DNA of 36,714 nt, taken from DASRRB01 sp036732755 (lineage in GTDB: Bacteria; Planctomycetota; B15-G4; SIAN01). The position numbers and the translations under genes are program-made. Positions 17,001-23,898 of the stretch are shown here, one piece after another. Position 1 is the first letter of the stretch. Every line of letters starts with the position of its first letter. Location of the stretch: contig DAINBU010000046.1 in NCBI GenBank assembly GCA_036732755.1, positions 1-36,714 on the forward strand, given 5' to 3'. Below the pieces are notes generated by a model. That model was not told the origin of the DNA and ran no database searches. It was given only the letters and a program-made list of their open reading frames with translations.

Positions 17001-17218
17001 CGAGCCAGCAGGCGATCGGCACCGCCGTCTTCTACGGGATGATCGGCAACACCGTCCTCGGCCTGGTCTTCACGCCGGTCCTCTACGTCGTGATCCAGGC
17101 GGTCCGCGAGAAGTTCGTCGGGCCACCGAAGCCGGCGGCGGTCGCGGCGACGGCCGGAGCTCCCGCCCACGCCGCGTCGGCGGCCCCCGGCGCCCACGAC
17201 GAGCACGCCACGCACTGA
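14003..17218 (+). CDS. RND efflux pump inner-membrane subunit, HAE1 (AcrB/MexB) family
   Basis: A 1071-residue proton-driven exporter. It begins MFTDFFIRRPIVASVISILI, the standard HAE1 start, with the first transmembrane helix at about 10-30. Two copies of a six-helix bundle flank large periplasmic loops. The proton relay is intact: GIVVDDAIVVVENVERVM carries D412 and D413 (D407/D408 in AcrB), and LGAKNAILIVEFAKAL carries K943 (K940 in AcrB). The QYPDITPPVIQVTATYPGAS segment at the N-terminal porter domain is also conserved. The C-terminus has an Ala/His-rich tail. HAE1 pumps expel hydrophobic and amphiphilic drugs, detergents and dyes; the natural substrate is unknown. It is the third gene of a complete tripartite operon. 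No TetR or MarR regulator is seen in the window. Confidence 0.95.
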   Translation: MFTDFFIRRPIVASVISILIVLIGAITYPSLPVAQYPDITPPVIQVTATYPGASAQVIADTVAAPIEQKVNGVPGMIYMESTSASDGSYTLKVSFELGTVPDMASVLVQNKVSTALPSLPEDVKRIGVTTDKVSSNIITILSVAPKKGEPEGKFSDLFLSNWMTVNLVDEIKRIPGVGDAKVYPVKDYSMRVWLDPERLKARALTVVDVINALKEQNVQVAAGVIGQQPAPAGTAFQYNVSTLGRLSSVDEFENVIVRAEGSRVIRVKDVARVELGGKSYDTGGRYEKIPAAVMIVYQAPGGNAVQVAKDVQSLMTAKTPALPEGTAFDTVYDTSKFVLSAIDAVFHTFFEALALVLAVVLIFLGSLRSSFIPMLAIPVSIIGTFFFCQIAGFSVNLPVLFGLVLAIGIVVDDAIVVVENVERVMKEFHLPPKEATSKAMGEVLGACISIGLVLMAVFVPTAFLPGISGSLFRQFALTIAASTGLSVLCAVTLSPALCGVILKAHAKDHKPNFFNRGFNWMFDKVSTAYGNFIRFIVHPGVIAFTLAGFAACTLAVVWSFTQVPTGFVPLEDRGVVLAEIWMPDAASLERTTACVERVEEAFATTDGIRNYTSIPGLSMINGAGSNYALLFGGLEDFDERLPRGRGLDVIMAELKQKVAKIPDGIVIIFTLPAVDGVGQASGFDLRVQDRGSVGRETLGAVVREFVVDGNAQSKLRNVNSAFRSGVPQLFADVDRERVKQMGIPLQDVFSTLSGYLGSAYVNDLNLFGRTWQLNVSADSRFRATAADVNRLEVRSPSGKMVPLGTMVDVRDMLGPDRIIRYNLFPSAIVQGVPGPGVSSGESLDLVEDMAKAKLPSGMSAEWTALSYQEKQIGSQAIVVFAMALIIVYLILAALYESWTVPLSVILSIPLAVLGAMGGLMLRGMDNNVYTQVGLVLLVGLGAKNAILIVEFAKALREQGKGIVEAAAESSRQRLRPILMTALAFILGVLPMMIAKGAGAASQQAIGTAVFYGMIGNTVLGLVFTPVLYVVIQAVREKFVGPPKPAAVAATAGAPAHAASAAPGAHDEHATH

Positions 17219-17288
17219 ACGGGATCGACCCGCGCGCGCCCGACGGTGCGAGCCCGTTCCTCAGCCCGACTCTCCACGAGACGAGGCG

Positions 17289-18374
17289 ATGAAGATCTCG
17301 TTCAAGCCGTCCCTCCATTGGCTCTTCGCGTTCATCCCGGTGACCGTCGCGCTCGAGCACGTCGAGGGACTCGCCCCTCCGCTGCTCTTCTTCTCGGCGG
17401 CGCTCGCGATCGTTCCGATCGCCGGCCTCATCGTCCATTCCACCGAGCAGATCGCGAAGCGGACCGGCGACGCCGTCGGCGGCCTCCTGAACGCGACCTT
17501 CGGCAACGCCCCCGAGCTGATCATCGCCATGGCCGCGCTGAAGGCCGGCCTCTACGAGATGGTGCTCGCCTCGCTGGTCGGCGCGATCCTCGCGAACCTC
17601 CTCTTCGCGCAGGGGGCCGCCTTCCTGCTCGGCGGGCTGCGCCACCACGAGCAGAAGTTCAACGCGAGTTCGACGCGCCTCTACAGCTCGATGATGCTGA
17701 TCGCCGTGATCAGCCTGATCGTCCCGAGCGCGTTCAGCCGTTTCCTCGCCGACCAGGACGCCGCCGCGGCCGTGACCTCGCTCAACACGAGCCTCTGCCT
17801 GGTCCTGCTGGCGATCTACGGCCTCTACCTCCTCTTCACGCTCAAGACCCACGCCGACCTCTTCAAGAGCGTCGAGGCGGCGAAGGAGACCGGGCACGAC
17901 GGGCACGCGTGGGGCATGCCGCGCGCGATCGGCAGCCTGCTCGGCGCCTCGCTCCTCGCCGCGTGGATGAGCGAGATCCTGGTCGGCGCCGCGGAGGGGA
18001 CCGGGAAGGCTCTCGGCATGTCGCAGGCCTTCATCGGCATGATCCTCCTCGCGCTGGTCGGCGGCGCGGCCGAGAGCGGCTCGGCCATCGCGATGGGGCG
18101 GAAGAACAAGCCCGACCTCGCCGTCGGCATCGCGATGGGGAGCTGCGTCCAGATCGCCCTCTTCGTCGCGCCGGTGCTCGTCTTCGCGAGCCGCTTCGTC
18201 GGACCGCAGCCGCTGACGCTCCACTTCAATCGCGCCGAGACGGGAATGCTGCTCTTCGCCGTGATGCTCGGCGCGTTCGTCTCGAACGACGGCCAGTCGA
18301 CCTGGTTCAAGGGGACGCAGCTGCTGGCGATGTATGCCCTCTTCGCGCTGCTCTACTTCTTCATCCCGACGTGA
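17289..18374 (+). CDS. cax: Calcium/proton exchanger, CAX family
   Basis: A 361-residue inner-membrane protein with about 11 hydrophobic helices, the normal CAX length. The two inverted halves each carry the acidic cation-binding motif: NATFGNAPELIIA at residues 68-80 and GGAAESGSAIAMGRKNKPDL from residue 258. It ends in a hydrophobic helix (LLAMYALFALLYFFIPT). CAX proteins export Ca2+ (sometimes Mn2+ or Na+) in exchange for protons. GAGG six bases upstream suits ATG 17289. The gene lies 70 bases after the RND pump and 10 bases before a second membrane protein; the last gap suggests a metal-handling unit of its own. Confidence 0.93.
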   Translation: MKISFKPSLHWLFAFIPVTVALEHVEGLAPPLLFFSAALAIVPIAGLIVHSTEQIAKRTGDAVGGLLNATFGNAPELIIAMAALKAGLYEMVLASLVGAILANLLFAQGAAFLLGGLRHHEQKFNASSTRLYSSMMLIAVISLIVPSAFSRFLADQDAAAAVTSLNTSLCLVLLAIYGLYLLFTLKTHADLFKSVEAAKETGHDGHAWGMPRAIGSLLGASLLAAWMSEILVGAAEGTGKALGMSQAFIGMILLALVGGAAESGSAIAMGRKNKPDLAVGIAMGSCVQIALFVAPVLVFASRFVGPQPLTLHFNRAETGMLLFAVMLGAFVSNDGQSTWFKGTQLLAMYALFALLYFFIPT

Positions 18375-18384
18375 GATCCCGCGC

Positions 18385-19044
18385 ATGAGCGACGACAAGG
18401 CGAAGCGGCGTCAGAGCGTCCTCGACCCGATCGAGCGCAGCTCCGAAGTGCTGTTCGGGCTGATCATGGTGCTGTCGTTCACCCTCTCCATCAGCATCGC
18501 CGAGACGAATCGCGACGAGGTCAGGACGATCCTGGTCGGCGCGCTCGGCTGCAACCTCGCGTGGGGCATCGTCGACGCGATCATGTACCTGCTGAACGTC
18601 CTCGGCGCGCGCGGCCGCGAGCTCAAGGTCGCGCGCGACGTGCGCGACGCGAAGACGCCGGAGGAGGCGCGCGCGGTCCTTGCCGACGCGCTGCCGGAGG
18701 CGCTCGCCGAGGCGCTGCACGCGGAGGACGTCGCGAAGATCGCGGAGCGCGTGCGCGGAACGCGGCTGCCGGTCCGGCCGTCGCTGCGGCGCGGCGACTT
18801 CGCTGCGGCGCTCCTCGTCTTCGCGATCGTCTTCGTCTCGACGCTGCCGGTGGTGGTCCCGTTCGCCGTGATGGAGCACCGGTGGCGCGCGATGCGCGTC
18901 TCGAACGGGATCGCGATCGCGATGCTCTTCCTCACCGGCCTCTCGCTCGGCCGCTACTCGTTCAGGCGCCCGTGGGTGGTGGGGGTGGTGATGGTCGTGG
19001 TCGGGCTCGTGCTCGTGTCGATCACGATGGCGCTGGGAGGATGA
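18385..19044 (+). CDS. VIT1/CCC1-like integral membrane protein
   Basis: A 219-residue protein with five hydrophobic segments: about 23-41, 49-70, 140-164, 173-195 and 199-218. The layout of two helices, a charged cytoplasmic loop rich in Glu/Ala/Arg, then three helices is that of VIT1/CCC1 iron/manganese transporters. The DPIERSSEVLFGLIMVLSF opening resembles the family's first helix, which normally carries a cation-binding Asp or Glu. Many bacterial members are annotated only as membrane proteins. If the assignment is right it would move Fe2+ or Mn2+ in exchange for protons. It begins 10 bases after the CAX gene and ends four bases before the next gene, strongly suggesting co-transcription. 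The family call is by helix layout and motif memory; the membrane location is secure. Confidence 0.7.
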   Translation: MSDDKAKRRQSVLDPIERSSEVLFGLIMVLSFTLSISIAETNRDEVRTILVGALGCNLAWGIVDAIMYLLNVLGARGRELKVARDVRDAKTPEEARAVLADALPEALAEALHAEDVAKIAERVRGTRLPVRPSLRRGDFAAALLVFAIVFVSTLPVVVPFAVMEHRWRAMRVSNGIAIAMLFLTGLSLGRYSFRRPWVVGVVMVVVGLVLVSITMALGG

Positions 19045-19048
19045 CGCG

Positions 19049-19780
19049 ATGAGCTCGACGCGACGCACGGGCGGACCGCGGATCGGATCGATCGTCGTCG
19101 CGGGCGCCGCGCTCCCATGGCTCTGCGCAGCGTTCGCGCCCGCCCAAGAGACGCCGCCGCCGCCCGGGACGTCACAGGTTCCGCCGCCGTCCGCCGCGCC
19201 AGCGCCCGCCGAGGTCGCCGCCCACGCCGAGGCGGCCAATCAATGGACCTTCGACCTGAGCGCCCTCACGATCAACCCGCCCGACGACGACTCCTTCGTG
19301 TCGACCATCGTGCGCGCCGACCGCGACTGGCTCCATCTCGAGGCGCGCTGGAACTACGAGGCGCTCCACACCGGGTCGGTCTTCGCGGGATACAACTTCG
19401 AGTGGGGGAAGGAGCTGCAGCTCGCCGCCACCCCGGTGGCGGGCGTGGTCTTCGGCGACGTCGACGGCGTCGCGCCGGGGCTCCTGCTCGACGCGAAGTG
19501 GAAGTGGCTCGAGTTCTACGACGAATCGGAGTACGTCGTCGCGACGAGCGACCACGCCGACAGCTTCTTCTACTCGTGGAACGAGCTCACCCTCGCGCCG
19601 CTCGAGTGGCTCAAGTTCGGCCTCGTCGCCCAGCGCACGCAGGCGTACGACACGCGGCTCTCGCTCGACCGCGGCCTGCTCCTCTCCCTGTCGGGCGGGC
19701 CGGTGACCGGCGCCGTCTACTGGTTCAACCCCGACAAGAGCGACTCGTACGTGACCTTCAGCGTCGCCTTCTCGTTCTGA
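19049..19780 (+). CDS. Exported outer-membrane beta-barrel protein
   Basis: A 243-residue product with a good ribosome site (GGGAGG about ten bases upstream). A signal peptide with Arg-rich n-region ends near AFAPAQE, probably cleaved after Ala-Gln or Ala. A Pro/Ala-rich linker (about 35-60) follows, then alternating strands such as WLHLEARWNYEAL, LLLDAKWKWLEFYDESEYVV and LEWLKFGLVAQRTQAYD. It ends in YVTFSVAFSF with a terminal Phe, the outer-membrane barrel signature. It follows the VIT-like gene by four bases, so it may be an outer-membrane partner of the two cation transporters; this link is inference. No named family is recognised. Confidence 0.7.
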   Translation: MSSTRRTGGPRIGSIVVAGAALPWLCAAFAPAQETPPPPGTSQVPPPSAAPAPAEVAAHAEAANQWTFDLSALTINPPDDDSFVSTIVRADRDWLHLEARWNYEALHTGSVFAGYNFEWGKELQLAATPVAGVVFGDVDGVAPGLLLDAKWKWLEFYDESEYVVATSDHADSFFYSWNELTLAPLEWLKFGLVAQRTQAYDTRLSLDRGLLLSLSGGPVTGAVYWFNPDKSDSYVTFSVAFSF

Positions 19781-19782
19781 AC

Positions 19783-19795
19783 GGCGCCGCGCGCC
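19783..19795. terminator. Small hairpin between convergent genes
   Basis: GGCGC-CGC-GCGCC is a five-base-pair stem with a three-base loop, lying in the 19 bases between two converging stop codons. There is no T tract on either strand, so it is only a weak candidate bidirectional terminator. Confidence 0.25.
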
Positions 19796-19799
19796 TCGG

Positions 19800-20414
19800 C
19801 TACTCCTTCTCGACCGAGATCGCGATCGCCTCGGTCCAGGTGATCTGCACCTGGTCGCCCGGCTTCAGCCCCTTCATGAACTCGCGCCCCTCGGGCCGCT
19901 GCACCGAGACGACGCGCAGCCCGCCGTTCGGCGGGGTGAAGACGACGACGTGCTTTTCCTGGTCGACCGACTCGATCTTGACCGTCGCCGTGACCTGTCC
20001 GGCGACCGCGGCGCCCGGCTTCGCGCCCGGCTCGGCGCGGCCGGCGGCGACTGCCGCGGTCGGCGGCGCGCCCACCTCGCCCGGCTTCACCAGCGCGACG
20101 GCGAGCGAGCGGACGTAACGGATCACGACGGCGTTCCCCGCCGCGATCTGGTCGAAGTTGCGCACCTCGGGCCCGCACTGGACCGGGAAGGTCTTCCCCT
20201 CCTTGTTCTTCAGCGTGACGACCCGGGTCGCCTTGTCGACCGCGACGACGGTCGCCTTCTCCGTGGCCTCGTCGGTGACCTTCGCCGCGTCGGGAGCCTT
20301 CGTCGCGTCGCCCTTCGAGTCGCCGGACCCGGGTTCGTTCTTGCACGCCGTGCCGAGCAGGCCGCCGAGCAGCAGCGCGGCCGTGAACGCGGAGCGGCCG
20401 AGATCGGATCGCAT
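19800..20414 (-). CDS. Lipoprotein with two related small beta-domains
   Basis: A 204-residue product. GGGAGAG lies six bases before ATG 20414. The signal MRSDLGRSAFTAALLLGGLL ends at a lipobox with C24 (LGTAC). After a charged linker come two similar domains. The first (about 54-112) reads VVAVDKATRVVTLKNKEGKT, then GPEVRNFDQIAAGNAVVIRY and ALVKPG. The second (about 140-204) reads TVKIESVDQEKHVVVFTPPN, then FMKGLKPGDQVQITWTEAIA. The pattern of V-x-x-V-D-x-x-x-R-x-V-T-L, then G-D-x-V-x-I, suggests small OB- or SH3-like barrels, as in uncharacterised periplasmic proteins. Function is unknown. It is 82 bases downstream of the four-gene minus-strand run and may have its own promoter there. Confidence 0.7.
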   Translation of the reverse strand: MRSDLGRSAFTAALLLGGLLGTACKNEPGSGDSKGDATKAPDAAKVTDEATEKATVVAVDKATRVVTLKNKEGKTFPVQCGPEVRNFDQIAAGNAVVIRYVRSLAVALVKPGEVGAPPTAAVAAGRAEPGAKPGAAVAGQVTATVKIESVDQEKHVVVFTPPNGGLRVVSVQRPEGREFMKGLKPGDQVQITWTEAIAISVEKE

Positions 20415-20474
20415 CGAAGTCTCTCCCGTCTTCCCGAGTCGGATCGAACAACGCCTCGCGATGTTGCCAAGCTC

Positions 20475-20495
20475 CGCCGCGCCGTACCAGCGGCG
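20475..20495 (-). terminator. Candidate hairpin just after the barrel gene stop
   Basis: On the minus strand CGCCGC and GCGGCG form a six-base-pair stem around a nine-base loop, starting one base after the TGA of the barrel gene. No run of T follows, so it is a weak intrinsic terminator or an mRNA 3'-end stabiliser. Confidence 0.3.
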
Positions 20496-20496
20496 C

Positions 20497-21483
20497 TCAG
20501 AAACGGAACACCGGTCCGACCGTCGCGATGATCCCGCCGTGCCCGTCGAAGGCGAAGTCGGCGAAGCACTCGAAGCCGCGCGTGATGCGCAGGTTCATGC
20601 CGAGGTCGAGGAGCCACGGGTAGACCGGCCCCTGGTCGGCGGCGAAATGGACGCGGCCGACGTTGGGGACGTCGACGTGCCCCTTCGCCACGTTGTTGGT
20701 GTCCCAGTACGAGCCGCCCACCCAGAACTGGGCCGACAGGGTGCCGACCTTGCCCTGGAAGCCGGTGCGGATCGACGCGGTGATCGCCCGGAAGTTGTCG
20801 TCGAAGCCGATGTCGGTCTGCGAGTAGTTCGAGTCGACGACGAGGAAGAAGTCGCCGTAGCCGCCGGCCAGCGTGATCCCGCCGCCGCCGACGAATCCGT
20901 CGAGGCGCGTGTCGACGTCCATGTCGAACTCGTACGTGCCGCCGGCCACGTTCGGGACCGAGACGTGGACGTTGGTCTTCGACTCGTTGTAGACGTAGCC
21001 GGCGAGCGCGTAGACGTTGAGGAAGGGCAGGATCCAGGCGTCGAGCTTCAGGTTCGCGTTGAAGACGTCGCTCTCCGAGCCGAGGTCGACGATGTGGCTC
21101 ACCGAGCGTTCCGGCTCGTTGTTCACGCGGACGCTCAGGTCGCGCACCCGGATGTCGCGGCCGCTGAGCACCGTGAAGGTCGCGCCGGCGCCGAACGGGA
21201 GCGGGAGGACGTAGCCGCGCGCGAGCGCCTCGTCCTTCATGAGCGGCAGGAACGACGACCAGCGCTCCTCTTCGACGGCGACGCCGCCGGCCGGCGGCGC
21301 GGTCGCCTGCGCCGTCGGGAAGGCGGCCGAGAAGGGCGCGAGCGCCGCCGCGTCGAGTGCCAGGAGCGACGGCACGTCCGACGGCGGGTCCGACGGCCCT
21401 TCCGCCGCCGCCACCTCCTCCTGCGCGCGCGCGGTCGCGCCGCCGAGCAGGAGTGCGCCGGCGAGGAGCGGCCGGAGCGGCAT
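20497..21483 (-). CDS. Exported outer-membrane beta-barrel protein
   Basis: A 328-residue product from ATG 21483, with a signal peptide ending near ATARAQ. A GTG at 21498, overlapping the upstream TGA as GTGA, would add MSRPG and is also plausible given the overlaps common here. After an acidic/Ala-rich stretch (about 25-75), the body is amphipathic strands with turns: LKLDAWILPFLNVYALAGYV, GGITLAGGYGDFFLVVDSNY, ITASIRTGFQGKVGTLSAQF. The end is GGIIATVGPVFRF with a terminal Phe. It therefore looks like a 10-to-12-strand outer-membrane barrel of the kind left as a hypothetical in MetA/OmpA-like searches. It is last in a tight minus-strand run after sthA. No substrate can be inferred. Confidence 0.72.
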   Translation of the reverse strand: MPLRPLLAGALLLGGATARAQEEVAAAEGPSDPPSDVPSLLALDAAALAPFSAAFPTAQATAPPAGGVAVEEERWSSFLPLMKDEALARGYVLPLPFGAGATFTVLSGRDIRVRDLSVRVNNEPERSVSHIVDLGSESDVFNANLKLDAWILPFLNVYALAGYVYNESKTNVHVSVPNVAGGTYEFDMDVDTRLDGFVGGGGITLAGGYGDFFLVVDSNYSQTDIGFDDNFRAITASIRTGFQGKVGTLSAQFWVGGSYWDTNNVAKGHVDVPNVGRVHFAADQGPVYPWLLDLGMNLRITRGFECFADFAFDGHGGIIATVGPVFRF

Positions 21484-21494
21484 GCCGGGTCGGC

Positions 21495-22934
21495 TCACCG
21501 GCCGCGCATGGCGCGCTGCGCCACGTCCGGCAGGTCTCTCGCGATCTGCGCGCGGTATGCAGCGTCCTTGTAGAGGTTGGAGAGCGTCGGGACGTTGAAG
21601 CAGGCGAGCTGCAGGTCGGCGGCGCCGCCGCCGCAGACGAGCGTCATCATCCCGATGTGGACGAGCTCGGTCGCGTGCTCGCCGATCACGTGCACTCCGA
21701 GCAGCTTCATGTCGCCGCGCCGGAACAGGAGCTTCAGCAGCCCGGAGCGGTCGCCGACGATCGCGCCGCGCGCGTTCTTCGCGTACTCGGCGCGCCCGAC
21801 CACGTAGTCGACGCCCCCCTTCTTCAGCGCCTCCTCGGTCGCTCCGACGGAGCTGACCTCGGGGATCGTGTAGATGCCGTTGGGGAAGGTCGACGCGACG
21901 TCCTTCTTGAAGGGGACGTCGAAGGCGGCGCAGGCGGCGACGCGCGCCTGCTCGGCGCTGACCGAGGCGAGCGACGGGAAGCCGATCACGTCGCCGGCGG
22001 CGAAGACGTGGGGCGCCTTGGTCCGGAACTGCGCGTCGACCTCGAGGAGGCCGCGCTCGTTCACCGCGAGGCCCACCGCCTCGAGGCCGAGCCCTTCGAC
22101 GCAGGCGCGCCGGCCGGCCGCGACGAGCACCGCGTCGACGGCGAGCGTCGCGCCGGAGGTGAGCGCGAGCCGGACCGGGCCGCGCGCCGGCGCGCGGCAC
22201 ACCTTCACGCGCTCCTTCCAGTGGAAGCGCACGCCGAGCCGCTCCATCGCCGACTGCAGGCGGCGCGAGAACTCGCCGTCGAGGAACGGCAGCAGCGCGT
22301 CGCGCCCGTCGACCACGTGCACCTCGCAGCCGAGCGCGTTGAACGTCGAGGCGTATTCGCTGCCGATCACGCCGGCGCCGATCACCGCGAGGCGGCGCGG
22401 CAGCTTCTCGAGCTCGAGGATCCGGTCGGAGTCCCACACGCGCGGGTGGCCGAACGGGAACTCGGGCGGCTGCGTCGGCCGGCTGCCGGTCGCGATCAGG
22501 AAGAAGCGCCCGCGCAGCTGCAGCGGAGCGGCGCCCTTCCCGCGGCGGGCGGCGATCTCGACGACGTCGCGCGCGACGAAGCGCGCCGCCCCGGTGAATC
22601 GCTCCACGCCGAGAAGCGCGAGGCGCTCCTCGGCGTCGGCGCGCGTGATCTTCTTGACGTCTCGCTCGTGGCGGAGGAAGTCGGCGACGCGCACCGTCCG
22701 CCGCAGCGAGAGGTCGACGCCGTGGAGGTCGCGCGTGCGCAGCCCCGACAGCGCGAGCGCCGTCTCGCGCAGCGTCTTGCTCGGCAGCGTGCCGGTGTTG
22801 ATCAGCGCGCCGCCGATCACCCGCTCGCGCTCGATCAGCGCGACCTTGCGCCCGAAGATTGCGGCCGCGATCGCGCCGGCGAGGCCGGCCGGCCCGGCGC
22901 CGATCACGACGAGGTCGAAGCTCCGCTGCTCCAA
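21495..22934 (-). CDS. sthA: Soluble pyridine nucleotide transhydrogenase (SthA type)
   Basis: A 479-residue flavoprotein of the disulfide-reductase family. The chosen start is the TTG at 22934, because GGAGGAG lies six bases upstream and gives the typical short N-terminus MEQRSFDLVVIGAGPAG. Another in-frame TTG at 22949 is less likely. FAD binds at GAGPAG (12-17) and NAD at IGAGVIGSEYA (about 185). The region that carries the redox disulfide in lipoamide or mercuric reductase reads GGALINTGTLPSKTLRETAL, with both cysteines absent, as in Si-specific transhydrogenases. IGEHATELVHIG near the C-terminus is also typical. It would pass hydride between NADPH and NAD+ in the cytoplasm. Sitting between two genes for exported proteins, DUF2950 and a barrel, is odd. 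Confidence 0.88.
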   Translation of the reverse strand: MEQRSFDLVVIGAGPAGLAGAIAAAIFGRKVALIERERVIGGALINTGTLPSKTLRETALALSGLRTRDLHGVDLSLRRTVRVADFLRHERDVKKITRADAEERLALLGVERFTGAARFVARDVVEIAARRGKGAAPLQLRGRFFLIATGSRPTQPPEFPFGHPRVWDSDRILELEKLPRRLAVIGAGVIGSEYASTFNALGCEVHVVDGRDALLPFLDGEFSRRLQSAMERLGVRFHWKERVKVCRAPARGPVRLALTSGATLAVDAVLVAAGRRACVEGLGLEAVGLAVNERGLLEVDAQFRTKAPHVFAAGDVIGFPSLASVSAEQARVAACAAFDVPFKKDVASTFPNGIYTIPEVSSVGATEEALKKGGVDYVVGRAEYAKNARGAIVGDRSGLLKLLFRRGDMKLLGVHVIGEHATELVHIGMMTLVCGGGAADLQLACFNVPTLSNLYKDAAYRAQIARDLPDVAQRAMRGR

Positions 22935-22940
22935 GCGCCG

Positions 22941-22947
22941 CTCCTCC
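22941..22947 (-). promoter_or_regulatory. Ribosome binding site that sets the TTG start of sthA
   Basis: The minus strand reads GGAGGAG here, six bases before TTG 22934. It lies inside the longer alternative frame from TTG 22949, and favours the shorter start. Confidence 0.6.
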
Positions 22948-22952
22948 AAGCC

Positions 22953-23897
22953 CTACTGCTTGTCGGCCGGCACCTTCTCCCAGCCGCCGCTCGGATCGAA
23001 CTTCGTCACCGCGCGCGCCAGGTCGAAGGTCTTCTCGCCGAGGTCGCGCTGCCAGACGACGCCGGCGTAGTTCACCTGGAAGGTCTTGAGGCCGGAGTTG
23101 GCGTACTCCGCCGGACAGGCGATGACCGCGAAGCCGAGCAGCATCTTCCCGTTCACGACGTAGTCGACCTGGCCGCCCTCGGCGCCCGACCACTGCCCGG
23201 TCAGGATCCGGAAGTAGTACCCGTGGAACGGACGCGGCTGGCCCCCCTCCGTCTTCGCCGAGGTGTAGCCGTGCTCCTCGGCGTCTGCGACGAGCGCGCC
23301 GAGCGGGCTCTCCGGCTCGCCCTCCTGGTTCGGCCAGTAGAGGCCGTTCTTCTTGCCCGGGTCGCTCATGAACTTCATGGCGTACTCCGGGATGCCGTCG
23401 CCGTCCGGATCCATGTCGGCGTACTCGCGCTGGGCGTCGACGATCGCGAGGCAGACCTGCACGACGTCGAGCTCGTTGCGTCCGATGCGGCGCGAGAGGA
23501 TCTCGTCGCGGCCCGACTCGGCGTCGAACGACCAGCGGCCGTCGGCGGAGACGACCGGGATCGGCATCGGCCACTCGGACTTGCCGACGACGAGCGTCAT
23601 GCCGCCGTCCGCGGCCGGGACGAGCTGGTGCGCCTCGTCGTAGAGCGCGAGGAACTCCGTCCGCGTGTTCTGATCGGCGACCGCGTCCCCCGAAGCGAGG
23701 ATCTCGTCGGCCCCTTCGCCGAGGATCTCGTGGAGCTTCGGCTGATCGTCGCTGCGCAGCGCCGCGATCAGCGCGTCGACCGCCTTCTCGGCCGAGTCGA
23801 AACCGGCCGCCCGGTTCGGGCCGCTGCCGGCGCAGCCGGCCGCGAGCGCCACGGCGAGGAGGCCGGCGCATCGGGAGAGGAGCGAGCGGGACGTCAT
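22953..23897 (-). CDS. DUF2950 family lipoprotein
   Basis: A 314-residue product with a lipobox ending at C22 (ALAAGC). Family features are clear: an early FDSAEKAVDALIAALRSDD segment, then EYADMDPDGDGIPEYAMKFM and GKKNGLYWP, then HGYYFRILTGQ, VDYVVNGKMLLGFAVIACPA and EYANSGLKTFQVNYAGVVWQ with RDLGEKT. DUF2950 has no known biochemical function. Family members are exported and are usually encoded beside DUF3300, as here: the DUF3300 stop and this ATG are separated by one base (TGAcATG). The sequence DPDGDG is an Asp-rich turn that could bind a divalent cation. The next gene, sthA, starts 18 bases after this stop. Confidence 0.9.
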   Translation of the reverse strand: MTSRSLLSRCAGLLAVALAAGCAGSGPNRAAGFDSAEKAVDALIAALRSDDQPKLHEILGEGADEILASGDAVADQNTRTEFLALYDEAHQLVPAADGGMTLVVGKSEWPMPIPVVSADGRWSFDAESGRDEILSRRIGRNELDVVQVCLAIVDAQREYADMDPDGDGIPEYAMKFMSDPGKKNGLYWPNQEGEPESPLGALVADAEEHGYTSAKTEGGQPRPFHGYYFRILTGQWSGAEGGQVDYVVNGKMLLGFAVIACPAEYANSGLKTFQVNYAGVVWQRDLGEKTFDLARAVTKFDPSGGWEKVPADKQ

Positions 23898-23898
23898 G

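Noticed and set aside
12536..17215. A 1559-codon open frame on the minus strand opposite the RND operon
   Set aside because: It lies antisense to adaptor and pump genes with all family motifs intact. Its product is a low-complexity mix of His, Asp, Arg and Val expected from the reverse frame of GC-rich DNA.
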